DNA of 64,000 nucleotides from Paenibacillus allorhizosphaerae (GCF_910594985.1 NZ_CAJVCE010000002.1:434001-498000), one strand, 5' to 3'; counted from the stretch's first letter, positions 42,996 to 52,676 are shown. The notes: generated by a model from the sequence alone, not told the origin. Program-made: numbers and translations.

Positions 42996-43230
42996 TATCT
43001 TCACACCTCGCAAAAAAGTTCGTTACACCCCAAATATAGCATGATCCGTTTTACCTGTAACCATCCACTTCTAGGTCCTGCGCTCCATCCAATTCAACCG
43101 CACAAGGAGCAGTGTGCGTATTTTGCTTGAACGGTCCAGCTCCAGCATTCTGTATCACCAACATTAGCGTTTAAATTATCATGAAGTCCTGTTTCCCTAA
43201 AAACTTTGATAATGCAGACGAATCGGCAAG
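42996..43230. other. Intergenic stretch before the AraC gene
   Basis: About 235 nt; the right part lies downstream of the AraC gene. No ORF or strong hairpin was seen. Confidence 0.4.
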
Positions 43231-44073
43231 CTACGAATCGGCCGCTTGTTTCCTGTATGTTTTGGGGGACAGGCCGGTCATCTTCTTGAACATTTTGGAG
43301 AAGAGCAGCGGATCGCTATAGCCTACCGATCTGGAAATGTCGGCGATCGTCAAATTGGAATTCCTCATAAGTTCCCCGGCCTTATTCATCCGGAACTGGA
43401 GAAGGAAGGCTTGCGGCGACAAGCTCAGCTTTTTCTTGAACAGTGCGGACAAATATTTGCGGTCGACGCCGATGTAATCGGCCAGCTCGGCGATGCTGAC
43501 TTTATGACTGAAATTGATTTCGATATACTCGATCGCTTTGCGCACGTACAGTTCGCTGTAGTTGACGTCCGCCCGGGGTTCCGTTTCTTTGCACGCCGTA
43601 TCGATCACCTCGGACAGGAAGCGGTAAAGGATACCCTGGTACTTCAGGTCACAGCTTCTTTCCGCTTGCCGCGCCTCCATCAGCTGATCGAAAATCGTTT
43701 CGAACCAAGGATTTCCTTCGAAATCCATGACGGGACGGGTCGTGGTCAAATGAGCTCTTTTTAAATACGATTCGGCTTGAAGCCCTTGGAAAGCTATCCA
43801 CGAGTAGGTCCACGGTTTGTTCTCGTCGGCTTTGTAGTAGGAGATCGCGTGCGGGAACGTAAAGAAGCCTTGACCTTGCCGCAAGCGAAACTCGCTGTCA
43901 CCCACCTTCAAAATCCCTTCGCCGCTATGTATATAGTGGAATTTGAAGTGATCCCGAATCCCGGGCCCCCAGTCATGACCGGGCTTACAGTCTTCCTTGC
44001 CGCAGTAATAAAAGTTCAGATCGATTTGACTTCCAAGCGGATGCGATGAATTGCGGAATCCTTTGCGGGACAT
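43231..44073 (-). CDS. AraC family regulator with cupin sensor
   Basis: 280 residues. N-terminal cupin (FKFHYIHSGEGILKVGDSEFRLRQGQGFFTFP) and C-terminal AraC domain (VSIAELADYIGVDRKYLSALFKKKLSLSPQAFLLQFRMNKAGELM, then TIADISRSVGYSDPLLFSKMFKKMTGLSPKTYR). AAGGAG lies about 12 nt before the ATG. Divergent from the cupin-GH36 pair, so it most likely activates alpha-galactoside use; MsmR/RafR regulators have this layout. Confidence 0.9.
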   Translation of the reverse strand: MSRKGFRNSSHPLGSQIDLNFYYCGKEDCKPGHDWGPGIRDHFKFHYIHSGEGILKVGDSEFRLRQGQGFFTFPHAISYYKADENKPWTYSWIAFQGLQAESYLKRAHLTTTRPVMDFEGNPWFETIFDQLMEARQAERSCDLKYQGILYRFLSEVIDTACKETEPRADVNYSELYVRKAIEYIEINFSHKVSIAELADYIGVDRKYLSALFKKKLSLSPQAFLLQFRMNKAGELMRNSNLTIADISRSVGYSDPLLFSKMFKKMTGLSPKTYRKQAADS

Positions 44074-44179
44074 GAAGATCGAATGTCTCCTTTCCTGACA
44101 AAACGGTTAACCGGAAGGCATGTTCATGACATTATACCATGTTTGTGTTACCTGAAGACATAGGATTTTTAGCGGTGCA

Positions 44180-44188
44180 TGCTACAAT
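44180..44188 (+). promoter_or_regulatory. Probable promoter of the cupin-GH36 operon
   Basis: TGCTACAAT, an extended -10, 65 nt before the cupin start codon in the divergent intergenic region. Confidence 0.4.
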
Positions 44189-44252
44189 CAAGGGGGAAAG
44201 CGTATCCCGATTCATCGATATATAAGCGCAAATAGACTAGGAGGATTCGTCC

Positions 44253-44621
44253 ATGAAAAAATACCGTTTCAAAGACTTGCAGGATACGAACGAGGGGCAT
44301 CTTCTTCAAAGCGTGCTGCCCGGAGCCTACCTATCGAGCGGCGGCCTTGCTTTTGCCTCAAGAGGAGAGCGAAGCCATACGAACGACGGTCCGGAAGGGC
44401 GCGATTATCACGTACACAACGATTGCGAAGCTTTCGTCATTATTCAGGGACAAGGCTTCATGGAGCTAAACGGCGAGATGCATCCGGTCCTAACCGGCGA
44501 TATCGTCGTTGTGGAGCCGGGCGAGGACCATCACCTGCATTCCAGCGAAGAAGATCCTATCGTCACGTTGTGGTGCCACGCAGGCCCGCAGCGCCACAAA
44601 AATCAAAGGAGTCCGGAATGA
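44253..44621 (+). CDS. Single-domain cupin protein
   Basis: 122 residues, one cupin barrel. Metal-binding motif 1 is HVHNDCEAFVIIQG-like (His, His, Glu) and motif 2 is PGEDHHLHSSE. Probably binds a metal and a small sugar or acts as an epimerase or sensor; the reaction is not known. Good AGGAGG site. Its stop overlaps the GH36 start (ATGA), so the two are translated together. Confidence 0.85.
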   Translation: MKKYRFKDLQDTNEGHLLQSVLPGAYLSSGGLAFASRGERSHTNDGPEGRDYHVHNDCEAFVIIQGQGFMELNGEMHPVLTGDIVVVEPGEDHHLHSSEEDPIVTLWCHAGPQRHKNQRSPE

Positions 44622-46399
44622 AGACTATACACGCTGCTCGTCACCCAATCACGATCTCCGGAGACAACGAACAATTCCGTTCGACGGTTTCAGCGGAGCG
44701 GGTCGCGGAAGGGCTCGAGCTGGTCCGGATCCGCATTGAAGCCGCGCAGGAAGCCGTTCCGCCGGTATACAGCCTTCGCTTTATTCACCCGATCGCCGAT
44801 ATTCACGCCTTCTGGCAGCCGGCGATGAACCGCAACCAAAGCTTTAAAGCGGATTGGATGCGGCCGCTTCGTTCGAACGCGGCGGCTTCCGCTCCCGTAA
44901 TTACGCTGTATAACGTGAACGGCCGCAACCGGCTGACATTCGCGTTCTCGGACGCATTGAACACGATCCGCTATGCGGCAGGCGTACACGAAGAATCGGC
45001 CGAATTCCACTGCTCCGTGGAGCTGTTTACCGAAGCGACGGCGCCGCTTCGCGAATATGAAGCAACGCTGCTGCTGGATACGAGAGACCTTCCGTACTAT
45101 GAATGCCTCGAAGAAGTGCAGCGCTGGTGGGCCGCCATGCCGGCGTATCGGCCTGCGCCTGTTCCGGAGCCCGCCAGGCGGCCGATGTATTCGACATGGT
45201 ACAGCATGCATCAGAACGTTACGGCTCAATCCATTGAAGAGCAATGCCGGATTGCAGCGCAGCTCGGTATGGATGCCGTCATCGTCGATGACGGATGGCA
45301 GACGGCGGACAATCGCAGAGGGTACGCCTACTGCGGCGACTGGGAAGCGTACGCGGGCAAATTTCCCGATATGAAGCAGCATGTCGCGGCGGTTCACCGA
45401 CTCGGAATGAAGTTCATATTATGGTATTCCGTACCGTTCATCGGCAAATACAGCAACGCCTGGGAACGGTTCAAAGACCGGATCCTCCGATTCAATGAAA
45501 ATCACGGTGCGGGCGTGCTCGATCCCAGATATCCCGAAGTGCGCGAGTATATTATCGGCAAATACGAACAGGCCGTCGGCGAGTGGGATCTTGACGGATT
45601 CAAGCTCGATTTTATCGATACGTTTTACTCGCCGGACAACCAGCCTGCGGACAGCCGGGAAGGGATGGACTACACATCGGTGCCCGCGGCCGTCGATCGG
45701 CTGCTGACCGATGTCATCGGCCGATTGCGAAGCCGCAAGCCGGATATGATGATCGAGTTCCGGCAATCGTATATCGGACCTGCGATGCGCAAATACGGGA
45801 ACATGTTTCGGGCGGGGGACTGTCCGAACGACAGCATCCAGAACCGGGTCCGTACGCTGGATATTCGCCTGATTGCCGGAAATACGGCGGCTCATGCCGA
45901 TATGATCATGTGGAACGCGCAGGAACCCGTGGAAAGCGCAGCTTTGCAGCTGGTCAACCTGTTGTTCTCCGTACCGCAAGTTTCCGTTTTGCTGGACCGC
46001 CTCCCGGAAGCGCATCGCAACATGCTGCGGTATTGGCTTGCATTTTGGAATGAACACCGCGATGTGCTGCTGGATGGCAAGCTGCAGCCGGAACACCCGG
46101 AGCTGCTGTATCCGGTAGTCCGAGCGTACGCCGGGGAAAAGGCGATCCTGGCGACATATCATGATGCGCTGCTGAAGCTAGAACCCGGCCAGTCGGCCGT
46201 GACGGAGTGGATTATCGTGAACGGCCGCTTGCAGTCCGGGCTTTATTTGGAAACGGAAGCCCCGCTGAACGATGTTACCATTACGATTCGGGACTGCGTC
46301 GGCGAGACGGTGGAAACCTGCCGGATTCATTGGAACGCGGGCATCCATAAGCTGAAGGTGCCGCCGGCCGGTACGGTGAGCCTTCGGATCCATGGATAG
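44618..46399 (+). CDS. Alpha-galactosidase-like glycoside hydrolase, GH36 clan
   Basis: 593 residues. N-terminal beta domain, then the TIM barrel with WYSMHQNVTAQS near 210, VIVDDGWQ near 238, GFKLDFIDTFY near 340 (nucleophile Asp) and RAGDCPND near 412 (acid/base Asp); C-terminal beta domain. No signal peptide, so an intracellular enzyme. Sequence features are those of melibiase/GH36; it lacks the tetrameric long form (about 730 residues) of MelA, so the exact substrate is open. ATG 44618 is 6 nt from AAAGGAG. Confidence 0.88.
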   Translation: MKTIHAARHPITISGDNEQFRSTVSAERVAEGLELVRIRIEAAQEAVPPVYSLRFIHPIADIHAFWQPAMNRNQSFKADWMRPLRSNAAASAPVITLYNVNGRNRLTFAFSDALNTIRYAAGVHEESAEFHCSVELFTEATAPLREYEATLLLDTRDLPYYECLEEVQRWWAAMPAYRPAPVPEPARRPMYSTWYSMHQNVTAQSIEEQCRIAAQLGMDAVIVDDGWQTADNRRGYAYCGDWEAYAGKFPDMKQHVAAVHRLGMKFILWYSVPFIGKYSNAWERFKDRILRFNENHGAGVLDPRYPEVREYIIGKYEQAVGEWDLDGFKLDFIDTFYSPDNQPADSREGMDYTSVPAAVDRLLTDVIGRLRSRKPDMMIEFRQSYIGPAMRKYGNMFRAGDCPNDSIQNRVRTLDIRLIAGNTAAHADMIMWNAQEPVESAALQLVNLLFSVPQVSVLLDRLPEAHRNMLRYWLAFWNEHRDVLLDGKLQPEHPELLYPVVRAYAGEKAILATYHDALLKLEPGQSAVTEWIIVNGRLQSGLYLETEAPLNDVTITIRDCVGETVETCRIHWNAGIHKLKVPPAGTVSLRIHG

Positions 46400-46432
46400 C
46401 CGCACACCGCGGACTGATGTCATCTTTGCCGG

Positions 46433-46485
46433 GGCGGAATGCTGAAGATCGAACAAAAACAAATGATTATTCAGCATTCTCCGCC
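46433..46485 (+). terminator. Hairpin after the GH36 gene
   Basis: GGCGGAATGCTGAA pairs with TTCAGCATTC(T)CCGCC with one bulge. Only a short TTT follows, so it may be a weak terminator or processing hairpin. Confidence 0.5.
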
Positions 46486-46589
46486 GCCGGTTTAACGATT
46501 ATGATGATAGGTGGGGAAACTTGTAATCCTTCTTATTTGCCATAACGGAGGGGAGGCGACGGAAAAGTTCGATTGAAGTCCAAGCAAAA

Positions 46590-46648
46590 AAGAAAGCGCT
46601 GTCACTAAACATTTTCATCATTGAAACCGCTGTCACAAGCGCTTTCGA
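46590..46648 (+). promoter_or_regulatory. Cluster of cre-like sites before the binding-protein genes
   Basis: TTGAAACCGCTGTCA (46621-46635) fits the cre consensus WTGNAANCGNWNNCW at every position. AAGAAAGCGCTGTCA (46590-46604) has one mismatch. ACAAGCGCTTTCGA (46635-46648) overlaps as a third, weaker match. GCTGTCAC is repeated at 46598 and 46629. Strong CcpA control of the two lipoprotein genes is predicted. Confidence 0.65.
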
Positions 46649-46720
46649 TCGCATGCCGTTCCATAGCACAAGTCGCACCATCGTTTCACTGCCATGAAAA
46701 TAAGCATAGGGGGATCTTAC

Positions 46721-48040
46721 ATGAAGAAATCGTCTTTATGGTTCGTATCGTTATGCTGTACCGTTTCATTGGTTGGTTGTAATGCCGCACCCAAAGCGCC
46801 TGCAGACGCAAATATCGCTCAAGGAAATGCCGAGCTCAGCAAAGATCCGGTAACGGTCAAAATATTCGCTAGCGGAGGCATGTTCTCCGAAGAAGAATTT
46901 GCGCGGTATATTGTCGAGCCGGTCAAGAAGAAGTATCCGCAAATTACGGTGGAGCGATACAACACGTCCTCCAAGCTGCCGGATTTAATAGCCGCCGGCG
47001 ATATTCCGGATATTGTCGCGAGCTATCCGGGCCCGATGGGCAGCACGCTTGCCGATAATAAAATGATTTTCAATATGGAACCGCTCATGAAGAAGTACAA
47101 GTTTGATACCGGACGATTCTCGAATGAAGCGCTGCAGACGCTGAAAATTGCCGGCGGACAAGATTATTTGGCCGGTCTGCCTGCGTATACGAACACATTC
47201 GCCCTATTTTACAACAAAGATGTTTTCGATAAATTCGGCATCCCTTATCCGAAGGACGGAATTTACTGGGACGAGGTCGTGGAGATCGCCAAAAAATTCA
47301 ACCGCCTGGACAACGGCGTCATGTATCGCGGCATATTCCCGGATGGTATCGGAAGGATCCAGCAGCAACTGTCTATTCCTTTCGCCGATTTTAACGCCAA
47401 TAAATCGCTCCTGAATACGGAGCCGTGGCGCGAAGCGTTCCAAACATGGGGCAGCCTGTTCAAAATGCCGGGATTGACCGAAGGTGACTTTGAGGTGCCG
47501 AACGCGGGCAAAAACCAGACCGCCTTTGTGTCCGGCACGCTGGCCATGATTGCCAGCCACAGCAATTTGCTCAATTCGCTCAAGAAGGCGCCCGATCTGA
47601 AATGGGATATGGTTACGTACCCTCAGCATCGTAAAGCGCCGGGAATCGGACAGCGTCTGGATTCGCCGATACTGGCGATCACCGAGCAGAGCAAGGCGAA
47701 GGATGCCGCTTTCCTTGTGCTCGATACGCTGCTTACCGACGAAGTGCAGGCCGATATGATGAGAAACGGCCGGATGACGGTGCTCAAAGACGACAAGCTG
47801 AAATCGGAATTCGGCAAAGGCCTCGAAGAATTCAAAGGAAAAAATTTGAGCGTCATGACCAAACTCAAGTTCGCCGTGATGACGCCGTTCAAATATTTGC
47901 CGGACGGAGAAGTCGATAAAGTGCTCTCCAAATCGTTCAATGCATATATCATCGATCAAAAAGATTTGAATACGGCGTTACGCGAAGCCGACGAAGAGAT
48001 GAATAAGCTGATCCAGGATAAACTGGCGCAAAGAAAGTAA
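46721..48040 (+). CDS. ABC sugar-binding lipoprotein (family 1 solute-binding protein)
   Basis: 439 residues. Signal peptide with lipobox LVGC (Cys19-20 region), so a lipoprotein. The mature part is a bilobal family 1 binding protein: SGGMFSEEEFARYIVEP, LAGLPAYTNTFALFYNKDVFDKFGIPYP and NQTAFVSGTLAMIA. ATG 46721 has AGGGGG upstream. A paralogue follows 13 nt after the stop. No permease or ATPase gene is near, so it must serve a transporter encoded elsewhere. Confidence 0.9.
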   Translation: MKKSSLWFVSLCCTVSLVGCNAAPKAPADANIAQGNAELSKDPVTVKIFASGGMFSEEEFARYIVEPVKKKYPQITVERYNTSSKLPDLIAAGDIPDIVASYPGPMGSTLADNKMIFNMEPLMKKYKFDTGRFSNEALQTLKIAGGQDYLAGLPAYTNTFALFYNKDVFDKFGIPYPKDGIYWDEVVEIAKKFNRLDNGVMYRGIFPDGIGRIQQQLSIPFADFNANKSLLNTEPWREAFQTWGSLFKMPGLTEGDFEVPNAGKNQTAFVSGTLAMIASHSNLLNSLKKAPDLKWDMVTYPQHRKAPGIGQRLDSPILAITEQSKAKDAAFLVLDTLLTDEVQADMMRNGRMTVLKDDKLKSEFGKGLEEFKGKNLSVMTKLKFAVMTPFKYLPDGEVDKVLSKSFNAYIIDQKDLNTALREADEEMNKLIQDKLAQRK

Positions 48041-48053
48041 GGGGGTGAACCGG

Positions 48054-49391
48054 TTGGCGAAACAGATTTGGAACCGAGCGCTGCTGCTTCCCCTTGGTGC
48101 TGTCATTATGCTGTCCGGCTGCAGCGGCGGAGGAACCGGGGGCGTGCCGAAACCCGCGAATGAAGGCACAGATGCGCCTAAAGTGGACACGAGTCCCGTG
48201 ACGGTCAAATTCGCGACAAGCGCGGGGATTTTCAACGACGCCGAGTTTAAACAGTATGTAACGGAACCGCTCGCCAAGAAGCACCCGCATATTACGGTGC
48301 AATACATCAATACGTCCGAGAAAGGGTCGGGAATCACGGACTTGGTAGCCGCCGGCAATATTCCGGACATTATCGTCGGCTACGGAGGCACGTTGAAACA
48401 GCTTAAAGATTTGACGCTGCTGTCCAATATGGAGCCGCTGATCAAGAAATACAAGCTGGATCTCGGCCGAATCATTCCGGAAACGCTCGAGTATATTAAA
48501 GTGAACGGCGATACGGATTATTTGGGCGGACTGCCGGCATTCAACAATACGTTCGGGTTGTTTTACAACAAATCGCTGTTTGACAAGTTCGGCGTTCCGT
48601 ATCCCAAAGACGGGATGACTTGGGAGGAAGCCGGGGATCTGGGCAAGAAGATTACGCGAAACTACGACGGCATTCAGTACCGCGGCTTCTTCCCGGATAA
48701 CGTGAACCGGATGATCAACCAGATCGTCCTTTACCAGCTGGACAAAAACGATAAATCGACATTGACGACGGAACCGTGGAAAAACGCTTTCGATCTATGG
48801 AACCGTATATACAATTACCCGGGCAATGCCGATGCGCCGTACAATACGATGAATTTCGCCAATAACCAAAGCGCGTTCATTAAAGGTGAACTGGCGATGA
48901 TTGCCGGCTCCAGCTCGACGCTGCTTGCGCTGCGCAAGGCCCCGGATGTGAACTGGGATGTCGTAACGTATCCGCAGCATAAAGCGGCGATGGGCTACAG
49001 CACGAATGTGGATACGCCGAATATGTCCATTACGGAGCAAAGCAAAGTGAAGGATGCGGCGATTCAGGTCATCGAATCGATTCTTTCCGACGAAGTGCAG
49101 CTCGCCTTGGCGCGCAATGCGAAGATGTCCATCCTGACAAGCGACAAGGTGAAGCTGGAGTACGCCAAAGGCATTCCCGAATTCGAAGGAAAGACGCTTA
49201 ATCTGACCAGCATGACGAAGCTAAAGCCGTCCGTTCCGCGCATCTCCAAATATCAGGGAAGCGATACGAACAAAATTGTTCTTGATGCGTACGAGGCCGT
49301 GCTCCGAAATGAGAAGGACGTCAACACGGCGCTAAGAGACGCGGATGAGGAATTGAACAAACTCGTCGATTCCAAGAAGAAAAACCAGTAA
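48054..49391 (+). CDS. Second, paralogous ABC sugar-binding lipoprotein
   Basis: About 445 residues, a clear tandem paralogue of the preceding protein (shared GLPAxxNTFxLFYNKxxFDKFGxPYPKDG and ALRxADEExNKL patterns). Signal peptide with lipobox LSGC. The start is probably TTG 48054, 8 nt after GGGGG; GTG 48045 lies inside the ribosome binding site. The N-terminal spacer after the lipid Cys is Gly-rich (SGGGTGG). Ends in a terminator. Different ligand specificity of the two copies is inference. Confidence 0.87.
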   Translation: MAKQIWNRALLLPLGAVIMLSGCSGGGTGGVPKPANEGTDAPKVDTSPVTVKFATSAGIFNDAEFKQYVTEPLAKKHPHITVQYINTSEKGSGITDLVAAGNIPDIIVGYGGTLKQLKDLTLLSNMEPLIKKYKLDLGRIIPETLEYIKVNGDTDYLGGLPAFNNTFGLFYNKSLFDKFGVPYPKDGMTWEEAGDLGKKITRNYDGIQYRGFFPDNVNRMINQIVLYQLDKNDKSTLTTEPWKNAFDLWNRIYNYPGNADAPYNTMNFANNQSAFIKGELAMIAGSSSTLLALRKAPDVNWDVVTYPQHKAAMGYSTNVDTPNMSITEQSKVKDAAIQVIESILSDEVQLALARNAKMSILTSDKVKLEYAKGIPEFEGKTLNLTSMTKLKPSVPRISKYQGSDTNKIVLDAYEAVLRNEKDVNTALRDADEELNKLVDSKKKNQ

Positions 49392-49397
49392 TAACAG

Positions 49398-49442
49398 GCG
49401 ATGAAGCGGCACCCGCGACGGTTGACGGCTTCATCGCTTTTA
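49398..49442 (+). terminator. Terminator of the tandem binding-protein operon
   Basis: GCGATGAAGC pairs with GCTTCATCGC and is followed by TTTTATT. Confidence 0.8.
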
Positions 49443-49495
49443 TTGTATTTTGATGGTGATGTTACCACTGCACGATATGGAGAGGACGATCGGCG

Positions 49496-50605
49496 ATGCG
49501 TCACGATGAGAAGGGATCATACTTACTATTTGCAGGTTCGTATGCGGAAGCGTCCGAAGACGGACTGTATGCCTACACGCTCGACAGGACGAGCGGTGCG
49601 CTGACGTTACTGAACCGCTCGGGCGGATATCGCAATCCTTGTTTTCTGGATATCGATCACCGTAACCGCATGCTGTATACGGTTGCGGAACGGACTGCCG
49701 CTGGGGAAGAGCCTTGCGCGATTGCGCTTGCATTCTCTTTCGATCCGGCGAGCGGGCATTTGCAGCTGCTGAATGAGGAGAAAACGGTCGGCAGAGCGAC
49801 TTGCCATATCCAATATAATGCCGCAGGCCGATACGTGGTGGCTACCAGCTTCTCCGGCGGCGCCATCGGCTACTTGCCGGTACTTCCGGACGGGCAGCTC
49901 GGATGCATGGGCGATGCGCACCGGCATGAAGGAGCGGGGCCGCATCCGACGCGCCAGGATCGACCGCATCCACATTCCGCCTATACCGATCCGGAGAACC
50001 GGTATGTGTATGTGCCGGATCTTGGCATCGATCGGGTGAAAATATATAGACCCGATCCCGTTAGCGGGAAGCTGGAGCCTCATGGCGAAGCGATCGCGCC
50101 GCCGGGCTCCGGTCCGCGGCATATGGCGTTCCATCCATCGAAGCCGTATGCGTATGTCATCAACGAACTCGATTCGACGATATCGGCGTACGAGAGAGAC
50201 GCGGCAAGCGGGGCGCTGCGGCTCATCGATTCCGTAACCACGCTGCCACCAGAGTATGAGGACAGGGAAGCCAATACATGCGCCGAGATTCAAATTACGC
50301 CGGACGGCCGGTTCGTTTACGGCTCCAATCGGGGTCACGACAGCATCGCGGCGTTCCGGGTCGAAGACCGGACCGGACGGTTGTCGCCGGTACAGATCGT
50401 CTCTTCCATGGGGCGGCGCCCCCGAAATTTTGCGGTTTCGCCCGACGGACGCTATTTGGTAGCGGCTCATCAAGACAGCGCGAACCTCGTCGTGTTTCGC
50501 ATCGATGAACAGACCGGGATGCTGCTCGATACCGGTCACCGTGCGGAAGCATCCAAAGCCGTCTGTGTCAGGTTCTGGGAGGAAGAAGGCCAGGCCGCAA
50601 TGTAA
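49496..50605 (+). CDS. Lactonase family beta-propeller (6-phosphogluconolactonase, YkgB-like)
   Basis: 369 residues, seven-bladed propeller of the cytosolic lactonase family. Blade motifs are visible: NPCFLDIDHRNRMLYTV, CHIQYNAAGRYVVATS, HPHSAYTDPENRYVYVPDLG, GPRHMAFHPSKPYAYVINE, AEIQITPDGRFVYGSNRG and RPRNFAVSPDGRYLVAAHQDS. Relatives open 6-phosphogluconolactone; others in the family have other roles. ATG 49496 lies 9 nt from GGAGAGGA. Confidence 0.88.
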   Translation: MRHDEKGSYLLFAGSYAEASEDGLYAYTLDRTSGALTLLNRSGGYRNPCFLDIDHRNRMLYTVAERTAAGEEPCAIALAFSFDPASGHLQLLNEEKTVGRATCHIQYNAAGRYVVATSFSGGAIGYLPVLPDGQLGCMGDAHRHEGAGPHPTRQDRPHPHSAYTDPENRYVYVPDLGIDRVKIYRPDPVSGKLEPHGEAIAPPGSGPRHMAFHPSKPYAYVINELDSTISAYERDAASGALRLIDSVTTLPPEYEDREANTCAEIQITPDGRFVYGSNRGHDSIAAFRVEDRTGRLSPVQIVSSMGRRPRNFAVSPDGRYLVAAHQDSANLVVFRIDEQTGMLLDTGHRAEASKAVCVRFWEEEGQAAM

Positions 50606-50621
50606 ATGATGGATTGAAAGC

Positions 50622-50657
50622 AAGGGCGGTTCCATTGTCAATCCGCCCTTTTCTTTT
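50622..50657 (+). terminator. Terminator of the lactonase gene
   Basis: AAGGGCGG pairs with CCGCCCTT and is followed by TTCTTTT. Confidence 0.75.
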
Positions 50658-50786
50658 GCTAGCGATTGCCCCATGCGAATGGGGTCATTTTTTTTGTTTA
50701 ATAACCAAAAATTACCTTGAAAATATTACCATATCATTGTTTACTAAATGAGGAACGGAAGAATGCAGCGAAGGCGGGTGCATCTT

Positions 50787-51734
50787 TTGCGGTTGTACAT
50801 ACGGGAATATGAGGCGCAAGATTTTGAACAAGTACTGGTTATATCCCGAACGTTATATGCCCAGCAGCATGGCTCATTTTCGTTGGTCGATCAAATCAAT
50901 GGAAAGCGAATGATAGCGAAGTATGTGATCGTAGTCGAGCCGTCGGGAATCATTTGCGGCTACGGTTTGCTGGCCGAGCAGTTTCCGCCCGCCGTCAAAC
51001 TGAGGCTGGAGCTTGTCTTGCGCGGCGAAAGCAACAGACAGGAGCTGCTGCACGAACTATACTCCCGGATGGAATCCGTAATGATGAGGGTTGCGCCGTA
51101 CGCGGTGGAAACCAGACTATTCCCGGGGAATCAGGATGAAATCCTTTTTTTCAAGAGCAAAGGGTTTGCGGAAAATCACCGTATGGTGAAACGGAAGCTT
51201 TACGTTCAACAAGCCCGTTTGAGGGACTACGTTAACGCAGAGCGGGAGCTCGGACAAAAAGGAATTTTCATCAAAACGTTCGCCGAGGAACAGGCTTGTG
51301 AACCGGAATGCATGGAGCTTATGAAACGAATTGTCATCGAAACGAATCCCGATTTTCCGAACGAGCTTCCGCCCCGGCAGAGGCAGCCGAATTCGAATAC
51401 ATCGTGGCTCACCCGTCCGGATCTTATTCCGGAAGCGTTTTTTATTGCTGCGTACCAAGGCAAATATATCGGATACTCCTATCTGCTCGAAGGACCGAAT
51501 CAGGCGTTGATCCAAGGCAATACGGCGATCAGCAAACATTTTAGAAACCTCGGCATCGCGACGGCGCTGAAGATGAAAGGTATCGCTTATGCGAAGAAAC
51601 ATGGAGTGGAGCTCATCTACACTGCCAATCGTTCGACGAACGGGGCCATGGCGCGCGTCAACGAAAAGCTTGGATGGAAGATGTACGAAAGCGAAATACG
51701 GATGGAAAAAATATTTAATGTGGAGTGGGGGTAA
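50787..51734 (+). CDS. GNAT acetyltransferase with two GNAT modules
   Basis: About 315 residues. The N-terminal half (RLYIREYEAQDFEQVLVISR) is a degenerate GNAT module and the C-terminal half a better conserved one, with the acetyl-CoA loop seen as HFRNLGIATALKMKGIAYAKKHG near 250. Several possible starts exist (ATG 50748, ATG 50763, TTG 50787); TTG 50787 is preferred for its AAGGCGGG 9 nt upstream and because the fold begins there. The acceptor substrate is unknown. Confidence 0.75.
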   Translation: MRLYIREYEAQDFEQVLVISRTLYAQQHGSFSLVDQINGKRMIAKYVIVVEPSGIICGYGLLAEQFPPAVKLRLELVLRGESNRQELLHELYSRMESVMMRVAPYAVETRLFPGNQDEILFFKSKGFAENHRMVKRKLYVQQARLRDYVNAERELGQKGIFIKTFAEEQACEPECMELMKRIVIETNPDFPNELPPRQRQPNSNTSWLTRPDLIPEAFFIAAYQGKYIGYSYLLEGPNQALIQGNTAISKHFRNLGIATALKMKGIAYAKKHGVELIYTANRSTNGAMARVNEKLGWKMYESEIRMEKIFNVEWG

Positions 51735-51735
51735 G

Positions 51736-51804
51736 ATGACAGAGATAATAACACGGTATGAGCGTGAACTTGTTGACGTTGAGAATGATTATCAACTGCA
51801 ATAA
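51736..51804 (+). CDS. Possible 22-residue peptide or gene remnant
   Basis: ATG 51736 lies 5 nt after GGGGG and opens a 22-codon frame (MTEIITRYERELVDVENDYQ plus two residues). It starts one base after the acetyltransferase stop. The good ribosome binding site is its only support; it could be a remnant of a longer gene. Confidence 0.25.
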   Translation: MTEIITRYERELVDVENDYQLQ

Positions 51805-52082
51805 GCTGTTAAAGACGGGCATGTAGCAAGGAGCCAGATATCGCCGCAGTCCCGGCGGTAATGATCCATTGACAATTGAACCAATGCTTGTTAACTTGGA
51901 TATAAATTACAAATTACGAAAGAGGAGCGGAGCGCTAAACGGCTGCAGCTCCTTTTTCAGTTCATGCGATAAGACGCTAATATAGCAATGAAAATGGTAC
52001 ATCTATAAAAAAGGAAATTGGAGCTTTTGTACAAACCATGTTCGTGATAATTTACTTTTATCTGCGATATGGGGGGATATAC
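51805..52082. other. Intergenic stretch with one hairpin
   Basis: AGGAGC (51923) pairs with GCTCCT (51948-51953) and is followed by TTTTT, a moderate terminator. Nothing else was recognised in the 278 nt. Confidence 0.5.
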
Positions 52083-52676
52083 ATGCTCGAAGATATTACG
52101 TTAGTCGGATCAACCGTCGAATTGGTTCCGCTGGAGCGATCGCATACGGATGAGCTTTTTCAAGCGGGGAATCATCAAGCCATTTGGACGTATTTACCCA
52201 AACGAATCAGCGTTCTAAAAGATATGATGCATTGGGTCGATGAAGCGCTGGCCGGGAAAAGAAGCAGGACAGAGCTGCCTTTTGCCGTCATGCACCGTCA
52301 GATGAACAAGATTGTAGGCAGTACGCGGTTTCTAAACATTTCCGAACCGAATAAAAATCTCGAGATCGGATGGACCTGGTATTCTCCCGAAGTTTGGAGA
52401 TCCGGGGTCAATACGGATTGCAAATATATGCTGCTAACATATTGTTTTGAGCAATTAGGCTATGTCAGAGTTCAATTTAAAGCCGACATCCGCAACGAAA
52501 GGTCGAACAACGCGATTCGAAGGATTGGTGCAACGCACGAGGGCATTTTGCGAAAAGATCGGATTTTACCGGACGGGTATATTAGAAACTCCAATATATA
52601 TAGTATTACCGCGGACGAATGGCCGGAAGTGAAAAATCGGTTTGAGACGAAGCTGCTGAGAGGGATGCACGACTAA
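52083..52676 (+). CDS. GNAT acetyltransferase, RimJ/RimL type
   Basis: 197 residues with the RimL pattern: LVGSTVELVPLERSHTDELF at the start, LEIGWTWYSPEVWRSGVNTDCKYMLLTYCFEQLG near 97-130 (acetyl-CoA site) and VQFKADIRNERSNNAIRRIGATHEGILRKDRI near 135-165. Acetylates an N-terminal or small amine, unknown which. ATG 52083 follows GGGGGG; the upstream ATG 52038 would add an unlikely hydrophobic extension. Confidence 0.9.
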   Translation: MLEDITLVGSTVELVPLERSHTDELFQAGNHQAIWTYLPKRISVLKDMMHWVDEALAGKRSRTELPFAVMHRQMNKIVGSTRFLNISEPNKNLEIGWTWYSPEVWRSGVNTDCKYMLLTYCFEQLGYVRVQFKADIRNERSNNAIRRIGATHEGILRKDRILPDGYIRNSNIYSITADEWPEVKNRFETKLLRGMHD

